Part shown: piece after piece, positions 1-5,782 of the stretch | Numbering within the stretch: the first letter of the stretch is position 1 | How the letters are laid out: each line of letters opens with the position of its first letter | NCBI GenBank assembly: GCA_013214985.1 | Contig: JABSRY010000070.1 | Span: forward strand, 1 to 8,703 | Direction: 5' to 3' | DNA: 8,703 nt | Source: Hyphomicrobiales bacterium | GTDB taxonomy: Bacteria; Pseudomonadota; Alphaproteobacteria; Rhizobiales; OSC116 | Notes under the pieces: generated by a model | Told to the model about the DNA's origin: nothing | What the model saw: the letters and a program-made list of their open reading frames with translations, nothing else | The model's database searches: none | Translations under genes and position numbers: made by a program

Positions 1-76
1 TCAACCCAATGACTGGTCAGTGAAAAGTGTAGCTTAAATCAATACTAAATCTGTCGCAGATTTGGGGACCACCTCA
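1..76. mobile_element. Possible terminal end of an insertion sequence (IS3-like), cut by window edge
   Basis: Read on the minus strand, the chemoreceptor homology stops at about position 77 and is followed by TGAGGTGGTCCCC (76 down to 64). This G/C-rich run resembles the TG-starting terminal inverted repeats of IS3-type elements as I remember them. Just inside it is a perfect hairpin, AAATCTG-N3-CAGATTT (47-63). The sequence to the window edge encodes nothing recognisable and has stops in the chemoreceptor frame at 34-36 and 1-3. The transposase and the second end would lie outside the window, so family and boundary are inference. An unrelated deletion junction would look similar. Confidence 0.4.
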
Positions 77-432
77 ATTATATGGCTTATGGTTTTAATT
101 TTAGTTGTAATGTTATTTGCAACTAAAAAGCTGATGACTAATAGTATTATAAAAGTTAGCACAATGCTTATTATTACAATAAGGTTCGACGCATTGGTTT
201 GATCAATTCTTTGGGTGTTTGCTTGCTCACTTAAAGCGCCATATTTTACAGCAAGTTCGTCTATTGACGGGCCGAAATCGGCGTAGATGCTGCTTAATTG
301 TTTGACTTGTTTCATGAAAAATTCATTAGCGACAACCCAATCTCCAAATTTATCGCCATATGCATTAATAAGGGAAGTTACATCTGTTTTTTCTAATGGG
401 GTTAATGATGATGATTTTATAGCTTTTTTGAA

Positions 433-435
433 CTA
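433..435 (-). other. In-frame TAG that breaks the chemoreceptor frame
   Basis: The codon after ...FKIGIS is TAG, and the same frame continues with FKKAIKSSSLTPLEKTDVTS and then into the second membrane segment. No insertion or deletion is needed, so this is a point nonsense mutation (for example from CAG, GAG, AAG or TGG). All complete genes elsewhere in the window end in TAA or TGA, never TAG. Confidence 0.8.
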
Positions 436-1047
436 TGAAATACCGATTTTAAAATTCATTAGTGATCTGTCAATTTTATGCAACAGAAAATATTTTTCAT
501 GGCTTCGTACAATTAGTAATGAATTCATATGTTTATGAATATCGGTTTTTAAGACAGATTTTAGTTTGCTTTCGATTTTATACGCCGCATCAAGTAAGTT
601 GCCGATTAAACCTTCGGAAACTTTAATGCCCATTTTATTACTGAGATCCACAACTTCGATAAATTTTTGTTTATGTAATCTGATGTTAGTAGAAATTAAT
701 TTTATTTGGTCTAGTTCGGAACTGTGAATGATATCTGCAATACCGTCGGCATAATTAATGGTTTTATCGGTCTGTTTAAGATAGCGTTCTTCATATTTAG
801 GGGTTAAGCGTAGTAAATAGTCTTTTTCGTGACGGCGCATTAACAACGTTTCTTCGGCTAATATATGCATAGCGGCAGATAGTTGAGAATTTTTAACACT
901 ATAATTTGCCGAAACTGCGACTTTTGACGCTGAAAACAATGAAATTGACCCAAGGGCGAGTGTTGCTATTAAGCTGAATGCAGCAATTAGCAATACTTGC
1001 CATTTGATAGAAAACTTATCTAAAAATTTGAAAACGGATGAAAACAT
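433..1047 (-). CDS. Residual N-terminal chemoreceptor fragment (204 aa)
   Basis: This is the part of the broken chemoreceptor that would still be translated if transcribed: an N-terminal membrane anchor (about residues 16-38) followed by most of the helical periplasmic ligand-binding region, ending at the TAG. It has only one membrane segment and no cytoplasmic signalling domain, so chemotactic signalling is not expected. A weak AGG lies about 10 bases before the ATG at 1047. It is most simply a relic. Whether the protein is made is unknown. Confidence 0.4.
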   Translation of the reverse strand: MFSSVFKFLDKFSIKWQVLLIAAFSLIATLALGSISLFSASKVAVSANYSVKNSQLSAAMHILAEETLLMRRHEKDYLLRLTPKYEERYLKQTDKTINYADGIADIIHSSELDQIKLISTNIRLHKQKFIEVVDLSNKMGIKVSEGLIGNLLDAAYKIESKLKSVLKTDIHKHMNSLLIVRSHEKYFLLHKIDRSLMNFKIGIS

Positions 1048-1105
1048 GCAGTTGACCTAACTATTATTTTTGAACCATCTATTATCTAGGAATTCACTAT
1101 TAATA

Positions 1106-1136
1106 AGTTCTAAACAAATACTAGGTATCTAGAACT
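1106..1136. repeat. Nested AT-rich inverted repeat upstream of the chemoreceptor remnant
   Basis: AGTTCTA (1106-1112) and TAGAACT (1130-1136) are perfect inverted 7-base arms. Between them is a second small palindrome, ATAC-TAG-GTAT. It lies 59 bases upstream of the remnant's start codon, where an operator would sit. In a region this AT-rich it may also be chance. It lacks the GC-rich stem expected of a terminator. Confidence 0.35.
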
Positions 1137-1222
1137 ATTCTTTCGTAGTAGATGAAATTGGCAAGTTTTCACCAACCTTATAGCATAAGATACTAAAGTA
1201 TTATATCTTTATTGGAGAGATA

Positions 1223-1266
1223 AACACCGCATCAACCCACAGTTGCTGCGGATGATGCCCGGAGCT
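1223..1266 (-). ncRNA. Strong structured RNA hairpin downstream of gmhA (terminator, 3'-UTR element or palindromic repeat)
   Basis: On the minus-strand transcript the stem is, from the loop outward: CCGCAG / CUGUGG around a CAA loop, a small bulge, GCAUCA / UGAUGC, a two-G bulge, then AGCUCC / GGUGUU with one mismatch. G-U pairs at two positions become A-C mismatches on the plus strand, so the structure fits RNA made in the operon direction. It starts 37 bases after the gmhA stop. The tail (GUUUAUCUCUCC) is only moderately U-rich, so it is not a textbook intrinsic terminator. Alternatives are a stabilising 3' hairpin or a dispersed palindromic element. No known RNA family was recognised. Confidence 0.45.
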
Positions 1267-1302
1267 AACTTTGTCTAAGTAGGCAGGTCATGTATTGTTA
1301 AA

Positions 1303-1869
1303 TTAATTGGCATGAAGTTTACTATAAAGAATTTTCATTAAAACATGCACAAGGGTCATATGAATATCTTCTGACACTTGCATGTCGTTATAATTGGCAT
1401 TTATAGAATGTTGCGCAACGCTTTTTAATTTACCACCGTCAAAACCAGTCCACCCGATGCTTATGCCATTATTGTCATTTGCAAAACTAATTGCTTTTAA
1501 CACATTTTCAGAATTACCGCTTCCAGAAATACCGATGACTAAATCGCCTTCTTGGTAGAAATTTTTAAGTTGTTCTACAAATACATCATCATAGCTCAGA
1601 TCATTTGAGTAAGCTGTGATTGTGGCCAAATTATCTGTTAACGCAATAACTTTAAAGCGTTTGTCCTTATTGTAGCTAACGCCTTTATTAATATCACATG
1701 CAAAATGCGATGCGGTGGCTGCGCTGCCTCCGTTTCCACAAATAAATATTGTATTGCCATTTTCATAAGCGGATAGTAGTAAATTAGCGCAAGTTTCAAT
1801 ATCACTTATGTCTAGGTTGCTTAATGCATCTTTTAGATTATTCAAATATTCGTTTATTTGTAGTTTCAT
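1303..1869 (-). CDS. gmhA: Sedoheptulose-7-phosphate isomerase (phosphoheptose isomerase)
   Basis: GmhA converts D-sedoheptulose 7-phosphate to D-glycero-D-manno-heptose 7-phosphate in the cytoplasm, the entry step of activated heptose synthesis. The 188 residues match the family's usual length of about 190. The protein is a single SIS domain with phosphate-binding segments ICGNGGSA (43-50) and GISGSGNSENV (113-123). By my from-memory alignment with E. coli GmhA, H55 and H175 match the catalytic-site H61 and H180, while D59 and E167 stand where E. coli has E65 and Q172. Such acidic variants occur in isomerases of exopolysaccharide and HddA-linked clusters. The gene is last in the operon, 18 bases after the kinase. 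The ATG at 1869 has only a weak GGA upstream. The pathway context (kinase, phosphatase, nucleotidyltransferase beside it) makes the assignment firm; another phosphosugar isomerase is unlikely. Confidence 0.88.
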   Translation of the reverse strand: MKLQINEYLNNLKDALSNLDISDIETCANLLLSAYENGNTIFICGNGGSAATASHFACDINKGVSYNKDKRFKVIALTDNLATITAYSNDLSYDDVFVEQLKNFYQEGDLVIGISGSGNSENVLKAISFANDNNGISIGWTGFDGGKLKSVAQHSINANYNDMQVSEDIHMTLVHVLMKILYSKLHAN

Positions 1870-1887
1870 GAGCTAGTTCCAGATAGA

Positions 1888-2868
1888 TTAATCATTATAG
1901 TGAATAACAGAGGTGCCAGAATTGTCAAATTTGAAATCTAGCTCTTTTAATTCGCTTAGGGCATTTCTAATAGCGGCTTGTTTTTCTAAGGGTGCGCATA
2001 TTAGTAAAAACCCACCACCACCAGCGCCTAGTAATTTGCCACCACTTGCGCCGTGCTGCATTGCCAACTCATAGAAATGGTCTACTTTACTATTGGATAT
2101 GGCAGACGCAATTTCTTTTTTATAAAGCCAACCTGTATGCAAAATTTCGCCAAAAGTATCTATGTTACTATTTTGAAGATCTAAATTTAGATCTTCTGAC
2201 AATTTAACCATTCGATGCAAATTGTTGATAGCAACTTGGCTAGTTTTGGTTATTTCACCCTGTTTTTTAAGTAGTTTACTGGCTGAACGGGTTTCACCAA
2301 GGTAAAACATCATTAGACTATCTTGTAATTGTTGTTTTTTATCTTGGCGGATTAATATTTTTTCGACAGTTACAGTATCGTCCTGATTAAATTTTATGTA
2401 ATTTAAACCACCAATAGCTGTACTATACTGATCTTGTTTACCTATGGGTTCATTTAGATCTTCGATTTCTACCCTGCATGCCTCTGCCGCGATATCCTCT
2501 TTTGATTTATATATTGAAGTATAGGCATTGCATAATTTTATTAAACCAGATGTAAAGCATGATGATGAACCAAGCCCTGTTCCAGCTGGGATGTCTGATG
2601 CTGAATTAAAATCAACCCCAGATATATCATAATCGCTAAATATTTGGCGAATAATGGGATGCTGTATGTCAGCAATATTTGTAATATTTTCGGTTTTGGA
2701 ATATTTGAGTAAATAACCTTTTTGCTCAAAATGGGGGTGCATCGACAAATATATATATTTATTAATGCTGGTACTAACAACAGAGCCGCCATAATTCAAA
2801 TAATATTCTTTTAGATCGCTACCGCCACCTGCAAAGCTGATGCGCATGGGTGTTTTTGTTATTATCAT
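1888..2868 (-). CDS. hddA: D-glycero-alpha-D-manno-heptose-7-phosphate kinase (GHMP family)
   Basis: HddA phosphorylates the anomeric C1 of heptose 7-phosphate using ATP, giving the alpha 1,7-bisphosphate. The 326-residue length is typical. All three GHMP-kinase motifs are visible: MRISFAGGGSDL near the N-terminus (8-19), the ATP-binding loop PAGTGLGSSS (94-103), and GASGGKLLGAGGGGFLL (273-289) near the C-terminus. GKQDQYSTAIGG (143-154) is the conserved stretch with the likely catalytic Asp. The opening GGGSDL and the closing GAGGGGF form are characteristic of the sugar 1-kinases of this family. The gene begins 2 bases after the stop of the fusion gene upstream, implying translational coupling. 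A fucose- or other sugar-kinase role is possible in principle, since GHMP kinases are similar, but adjacent gmhA and a GmhB phosphatase argue for heptose. Use of HddA rather than HldE points to the alpha-anomer (GDP-heptose) branch. Confidence 0.87.
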   Translation of the reverse strand: MIITKTPMRISFAGGGSDLKEYYLNYGGSVVSTSINKYIYLSMHPHFEQKGYLLKYSKTENITNIADIQHPIIRQIFSDYDISGVDFNSASDIPAGTGLGSSSCFTSGLIKLCNAYTSIYKSKEDIAAEACRVEIEDLNEPIGKQDQYSTAIGGLNYIKFNQDDTVTVEKILIRQDKKQQLQDSLMMFYLGETRSASKLLKKQGEITKTSQVAINNLHRMVKLSEDLNLDLQNSNIDTFGEILHTGWLYKKEIASAISNSKVDHFYELAMQHGASGGKLLGAGGGGFLLICAPLEKQAAIRNALSELKELDFKFDNSGTSVIHYND

Positions 2869-2870
2869 TT

Positions 2871-4169
2871 TTACATCTTTATAATTGTATTTGCGGCTTC
2901 TAATATATCACTAAAAATAAAATCTGCTTTTAGATAGGTATATTTGGCTTTATCTGCGCCGCCAAAGCCAGTTTTAACTAACACACTTTTAACTTTAGCA
3001 TTTTTTGCGGCAAGAACATCACTGTAACGATCGCCAATAAAATAGGACTGTTCTAAATCGATATTATACTTTAATGCGGCTTCAATTAACATACCTGGTT
3101 TTGGCTTACGGCAATCACAGTCTATTTTAAGATGCTTTACTTCGCTCTTCCAGCCTTTTTCGGGGTGATGTGGGCAATAAAATAAATCGTTAATAAATGC
3201 ATGTTGATCACCCAACAAACTATCCATTTTATTGTGAATAGTTTTAAGCTCTATTTCGGTTAGTTTGCCCTTAGCGATCATTGGTTGGTTGGTGATGACG
3301 ATTGCAATATAATCGCTCTGATTGATGGTTTTTAAAGCGCTAATAGTGCCTTCTAATAGCTTAAAATCGTCAATATTTGATAATTCATCAACTTCTTCAT
3401 TGATAACGCCGTCGCGATCAATGAAGATTGCTTTTTGTTTTAAAGCGTTGTTTAAGCGTTTTACTTTGCCTGTTTTTATATCATTTTCTACTTTAAGAAA
3501 ACGATCCTTTGTGCCCATATCTGTAATATATTCGGCATTTTTATAGCCTCGTATAATTTGATTTTTCTCGATCAGGGTTGGAAAAATATCGCGTGCTAGA
3601 TCACGGTTTATATCGGCCTCTATATAATTAAAGATGTTTGGAGAAAATATATATAATGCGGCATTGACCATGTTAGCCAAGTAAACATTTTTGGGATGAG
3701 GCTTACTATAAATTTTTGTAATATTATTATTTGCGTCTAACTCTATCAGATCACTATCATATGGATGGTGGTTAGGGTGAATTAATAAACTTGCAATAGA
3801 GGCGGTGTTTTGACGATCAAACTCTATGAATTGATCTAAATTTATGTCTAATACGGTATCGGCATAAAATACTAGAAACCGTTCATTTAAATGCTGTTCA
3901 AGTTGTTTTAATGCGCCAGCAGTGCCTAACGGTGTTTTTTCGACGATGTGATTTATTTTAATATTCCATTTACTACCATCGCCAAAATGCTCGACAATAA
4001 CCTCGGATAAATAACCTGACAGAATGTAAACTTCTTGAATGCCGTATAGCACTGCTAATTCGATTTGATATTCGAGGACCGGCTTTCCATTCATTTTAGC
4101 CATGGGCTTTGGAATGTTTTGAAGACCAAGTCGAGTACCCTTGCCGCCTGCTATTATAATTAGTTTCAT
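2871..4169 (-). CDS. hddC-gmhB: Bifunctional heptose-1-phosphate nucleotidyltransferase / heptose-1,7-bisphosphate 7-phosphatase (HddC-GmhB fusion)
   Basis: Two enzymes are joined in one 432-residue chain. Residues 1-235 are a sugar nucleotidyltransferase: AGGKGTRL (7-14) and PKPM (20-23) bind the nucleotide, EKTPLGTAGAL spans 77-87, and YADT (102-105) holds a likely metal-binding Asp. Residues 245-432 are a HAD-type phosphatase of the GmhB class: DRDG with nucleophile D251 and acid/base D253, motif II at T293-N294, the GmhB zinc-site residues C332, H334, C351 and C353, followed by RKPKPGM, and a final GDRYSD (379-384). In pathway order the GmhB half removes the C7 phosphate and the HddC half adds a nucleotide, by analogy GMP from GTP. 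The nucleotide cannot be read from sequence. The start codon overlaps the upstream epimerase stop (ATGA), with no clear ribosome-binding site, so translational coupling is likely. Similar fusions are, to my knowledge, found in other bacteria. Function is well supported. Confidence 0.85.
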   Translation of the reverse strand: MKLIIIAGGKGTRLGLQNIPKPMAKMNGKPVLEYQIELAVLYGIQEVYILSGYLSEVIVEHFGDGSKWNIKINHIVEKTPLGTAGALKQLEQHLNERFLVFYADTVLDINLDQFIEFDRQNTASIASLLIHPNHHPYDSDLIELDANNNITKIYSKPHPKNVYLANMVNAALYIFSPNIFNYIEADINRDLARDIFPTLIEKNQIIRGYKNAEYITDMGTKDRFLKVENDIKTGKVKRLNNALKQKAIFIDRDGVINEEVDELSNIDDFKLLEGTISALKTINQSDYIAIVITNQPMIAKGKLTEIELKTIHNKMDSLLGDQHAFINDLFYCPHHPEKGWKSEVKHLKIDCDCRKPKPGMLIEAALKYNIDLEQSYFIGDRYSDVLAAKNAKVKSVLVKTGFGGADKAKYTYLKADFIFSDILEAANTIIKM

Positions 4170-5104
4170 AATTTGTTTTGTAGAATATAATTTATAGACT
4201 TTTGAACGGCCTCATCTGAGGTTACTTGTGCTTTCCAACCTAGTTTATTAATTTTTGATAGATTATAGCTGAATTGGGGGACGTCACCGACCCATCCGAT
4301 TGTATTGCCTGTATATTCGATTTTGGAATTTAATTGCATTGCACGGATTACGAATTTTGCAATATCACGTACTTTAGTTCGAGAGTTCACGCCAACGTTA
4401 TAAATGTTAACTGGTTCAGAAGTTGTTTCTGACACTAGAATAATGGCTTTGACTAAATCTTTGACATATAAATACGGTTTATATTGTTCTCCATCGCCTA
4501 ATACTTCTAATGCTGTATTATCTTTGCGAAGTTTGTTTATAAAGTCAAATATGACACCATGAGTGGTACGCTCACCAACGACATTAGGAAAACGCAATAT
4601 CCAAGCTTGCATCTCATAATTTTTTACAAATGACGTTATAAACCCTTCAGATGATAATTTTGCTGCTCCGTAATGTGAAATTGGTTTTAAAGGACCATAA
4701 TCTTCATCTATTGGACCTTGGGTTTCTCCGTAAATAGCAGATGATGAGGCAAAAATAATTTCTTTAACATTGTGGTTTTTCATACATTCTAACAAGTTAT
4801 ATGTTGTTAAAAAAGTGTTTTTAAAATCTATTGATGGTTTGGCGTGGCTTTGAGCAATGTCAGAATTAGCCGCCAAATGATATATTCTATCAAATTTACC
4901 AATTGCAAAAACTTCATCCATCATGGAAGAGTTATTCATATCTGCTTCAATAAATTTAAAGTTTTCTTTGTGAAATAAGTGTTCTATATTTGATTTTCTA
5001 CCCAATGACAAATTGTCTAATGCGGTAACATTATGGTCAGTAATGAGGTAATCACACAAATGACTCCCAATGAACCCAGCTCCACCAGTGATTAAAACGT
5101 TCAT
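4166..5104 (-). CDS. NAD-dependent sugar-nucleotide epimerase/dehydratase (extended SDR), substrate unassigned
   Basis: This 312-residue cytoplasmic protein has a full extended short-chain dehydrogenase fold. The Rossmann motif GGAGFIG is at 7-13, and D30 probably contacts the NAD ribose. HLAAN (76-80) and SSSAIYG (120-126) are typical, and the catalytic pair is Y145 and K149 (YGAAK). The C-terminal part carries YKPYLYVKDLVKA and GDVPQFSYNLSKINKLGW, the latter familiar from UDP-glucose-4-epimerase-like proteins that accompany heptose genes. The family interconverts hexose nucleotides through a 4-keto intermediate. Here the neighbours suggest a heptose nucleotide, or alternatively UDP-glucose/GlcNAc supply for the same glycan. 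An AAGGAAA (5114-5120) precedes the ATG with 11-base spacing, and the stop overlaps the fusion gene's start. It is probably an epimerase rather than a 4,6-dehydratase, but this is not certain. Confidence 0.75.
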   Translation of the reverse strand: MNVLITGGAGFIGSHLCDYLITDHNVTALDNLSLGRKSNIEHLFHKENFKFIEADMNNSSMMDEVFAIGKFDRIYHLAANSDIAQSHAKPSIDFKNTFLTTYNLLECMKNHNVKEIIFASSSAIYGETQGPIDEDYGPLKPISHYGAAKLSSEGFITSFVKNYEMQAWILRFPNVVGERTTHGVIFDFINKLRKDNTALEVLGDGEQYKPYLYVKDLVKAIILVSETTSEPVNIYNVGVNSRTKVRDIAKFVIRAMQLNSKIEYTGNTIGWVGDVPQFSYNLSKINKLGWKAQVTSDEAVQKSINYILQNKL

Positions 5105-5140
5105 TATTAATTGTTTCCTTTTACCAATTTCGCTAATAAA

Positions 5141-5770
5141 TTAAAATTTTCGGTTTTTCATTTTAACTTGTTTTCGAATATATTTTTGAGCATACCATAA
5201 TAAAAATATTAAGATGATACAAATGATTATTGAGCAGAATATGTTTTGACTAACAAATATCTTTAAAAAATTAAAAAATTCAGTAAAGTTAAAAATTTTA
5301 ATACCAATTGCTGAAAAATAGCCGATTGCTATGAATTGAGCAATAGCTAAGAAGGAGCCCGAAATTGCAGCGATCGTATATTGAAAATAATTTAGGCGAT
5401 ATGCACCTGCTAAAACGTGAGTAACCCAACAAATGGGTCCTAAGAAATGTGATGTAAATATAAAAGCAACACCACGCTTGCGAATTAAAATACGCGCTTT
5501 GGTTAGAAAACGTCTTTTTTTACGCCCCTTAATATTTTTAAATAATTTAGTCCCATAGAAACGCCCTAGAAAATATGAGATCTGATTTGCAGATATACTA
5601 GCGATGTAAACTAGTATTATTAAGTTCCAGTCATCCTTTGAACCGAGCGTATAGCCCGCAAGAAGAAAAGCGGGTTCACCTGGGATAATAAAATTTATTG
5701 GAAATAAAGCATCACCAAAGGCAATTAAAAATATAATGAGAGGGATTGGGAGTTCATTAAGTTCTAACAT
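5141..5770 (-). CDS. DedA-family (VTT/SNARE-associated-like) inner-membrane protein, variant without the conserved arginines
   Basis: A 209-residue polytopic membrane protein with the DedA layout: IIPGEPAFLLAG (28-39) is the PGE-type re-entrant motif, SANQISYFLGRFYG (60-73) matches the usual GD-IxYxxGRxxG segment, and SHFLGPICWVTHVLAG (107-122) matches the RFxPxxRxxxPxxAG segment. Hydrophobic stretches also occupy about 8-26, 45-60, 130-155 and 178-193, and the C-terminus is basic (KYIRKQVKMKNRKF). DedA proteins are inner-membrane transporters; some members return undecaprenyl phosphate across the membrane and others affect proton-dependent drug tolerance. Here both positions that hold arginine in E. 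coli YqjA are H108 and C114, so the mechanism may differ. Its place between a glycosyltransferase and sugar-nucleotide genes suggests a lipid-carrier role in glycan assembly, which is inference. The coding region is very AT-rich. The ribosome-binding site is weak. Confidence 0.75.
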   Translation of the reverse strand: MLELNELPIPLIIFLIAFGDALFPINFIIPGEPAFLLAGYTLGSKDDWNLIILVYIASISANQISYFLGRFYGTKLFKNIKGRKKRRFLTKARILIRKRGVAFIFTSHFLGPICWVTHVLAGAYRLNYFQYTIAAISGSFLAIAQFIAIGYFSAIGIKIFNFTEFFNFLKIFVSQNIFCSIIICIILIFLLWYAQKYIRKQVKMKNRKF

Positions 5771-5782
5771 AGTTATTGAATA

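Larger units (their letters stand above)
34..1047 (-). pseudogene. Broken methyl-accepting chemotaxis protein (HBM-type sensor part), in-frame stop and lost C-terminus
   Basis: A single reading frame runs from the ATG at 1047 to the stop at 34-36, interrupted only by a TAG at 433-435. Both sides are in the same frame, and the 39 codons after the TAG, before the next ATG at 315, read as good protein. Codons 16-38 form the first membrane segment. Codons 40-285 are a helical periplasmic region with two related motifs, MRRHEKDYLLR (70-80) and RSHEKYFLLHKI (181-192), as in helical bimodular (HBM) sensor domains of chemoreceptors. Codons 288-310 form the second membrane segment, and NNITTKIKTI looks like the start of a HAMP linker. 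Homology ends near position 77, about 323 codons in, whereas such receptors usually exceed 500 residues. The HAMP remainder, methylation helices and CheA/CheW-binding tip are absent. The remnant cannot signal in the normal way. Confidence 0.75.
1048..1302. other. Gene-free stretch between the heptose operon end and the chemoreceptor remnant
   Basis: No credible gene lies here on either strand. The stretch must hold the 3' end of the heptose operon transcript and the upstream region of the chemoreceptor. It contains a strong 44-base hairpin (1223-1266), a short palindrome ATACT-AA-AGTAT (1190-1201) and a nested AT-rich inverted repeat (1106-1136). I see no convincing promoter for the chemoreceptor. 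Confidence 0.6.

Noticed and set aside
433..435. TAG as a recoded (for example pyrrolysine) or programmed readthrough codon
   Set aside because: The gene also lacks its C-terminal signalling domain, so it is already non-functional. A nonsense mutation in a decaying gene is simpler, and no recoding element was seen.
34..1047. Two separate small genes or a frameshift instead of one broken gene
   Set aside because: Both halves and the bridging codons are in one frame, and together they give the normal membrane-sensor-membrane order of a chemoreceptor.
1205..1265. Short protein-like reading (PQQLWVDAVFISP) on the minus strand
   Set aside because: Too short, no start codon or ribosome-binding site, and the same bases are explained by the strong hairpin.
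1303..4169. ADP-L-glycero-D-manno-heptose (HldE/HldD) pathway for LPS inner core
   Set aside because: The kinase is GHMP-type HddA, not a PfkB-type HldE. The nucleotidyltransferase is of the AGGKGTRL class, which fits the HddC branch.
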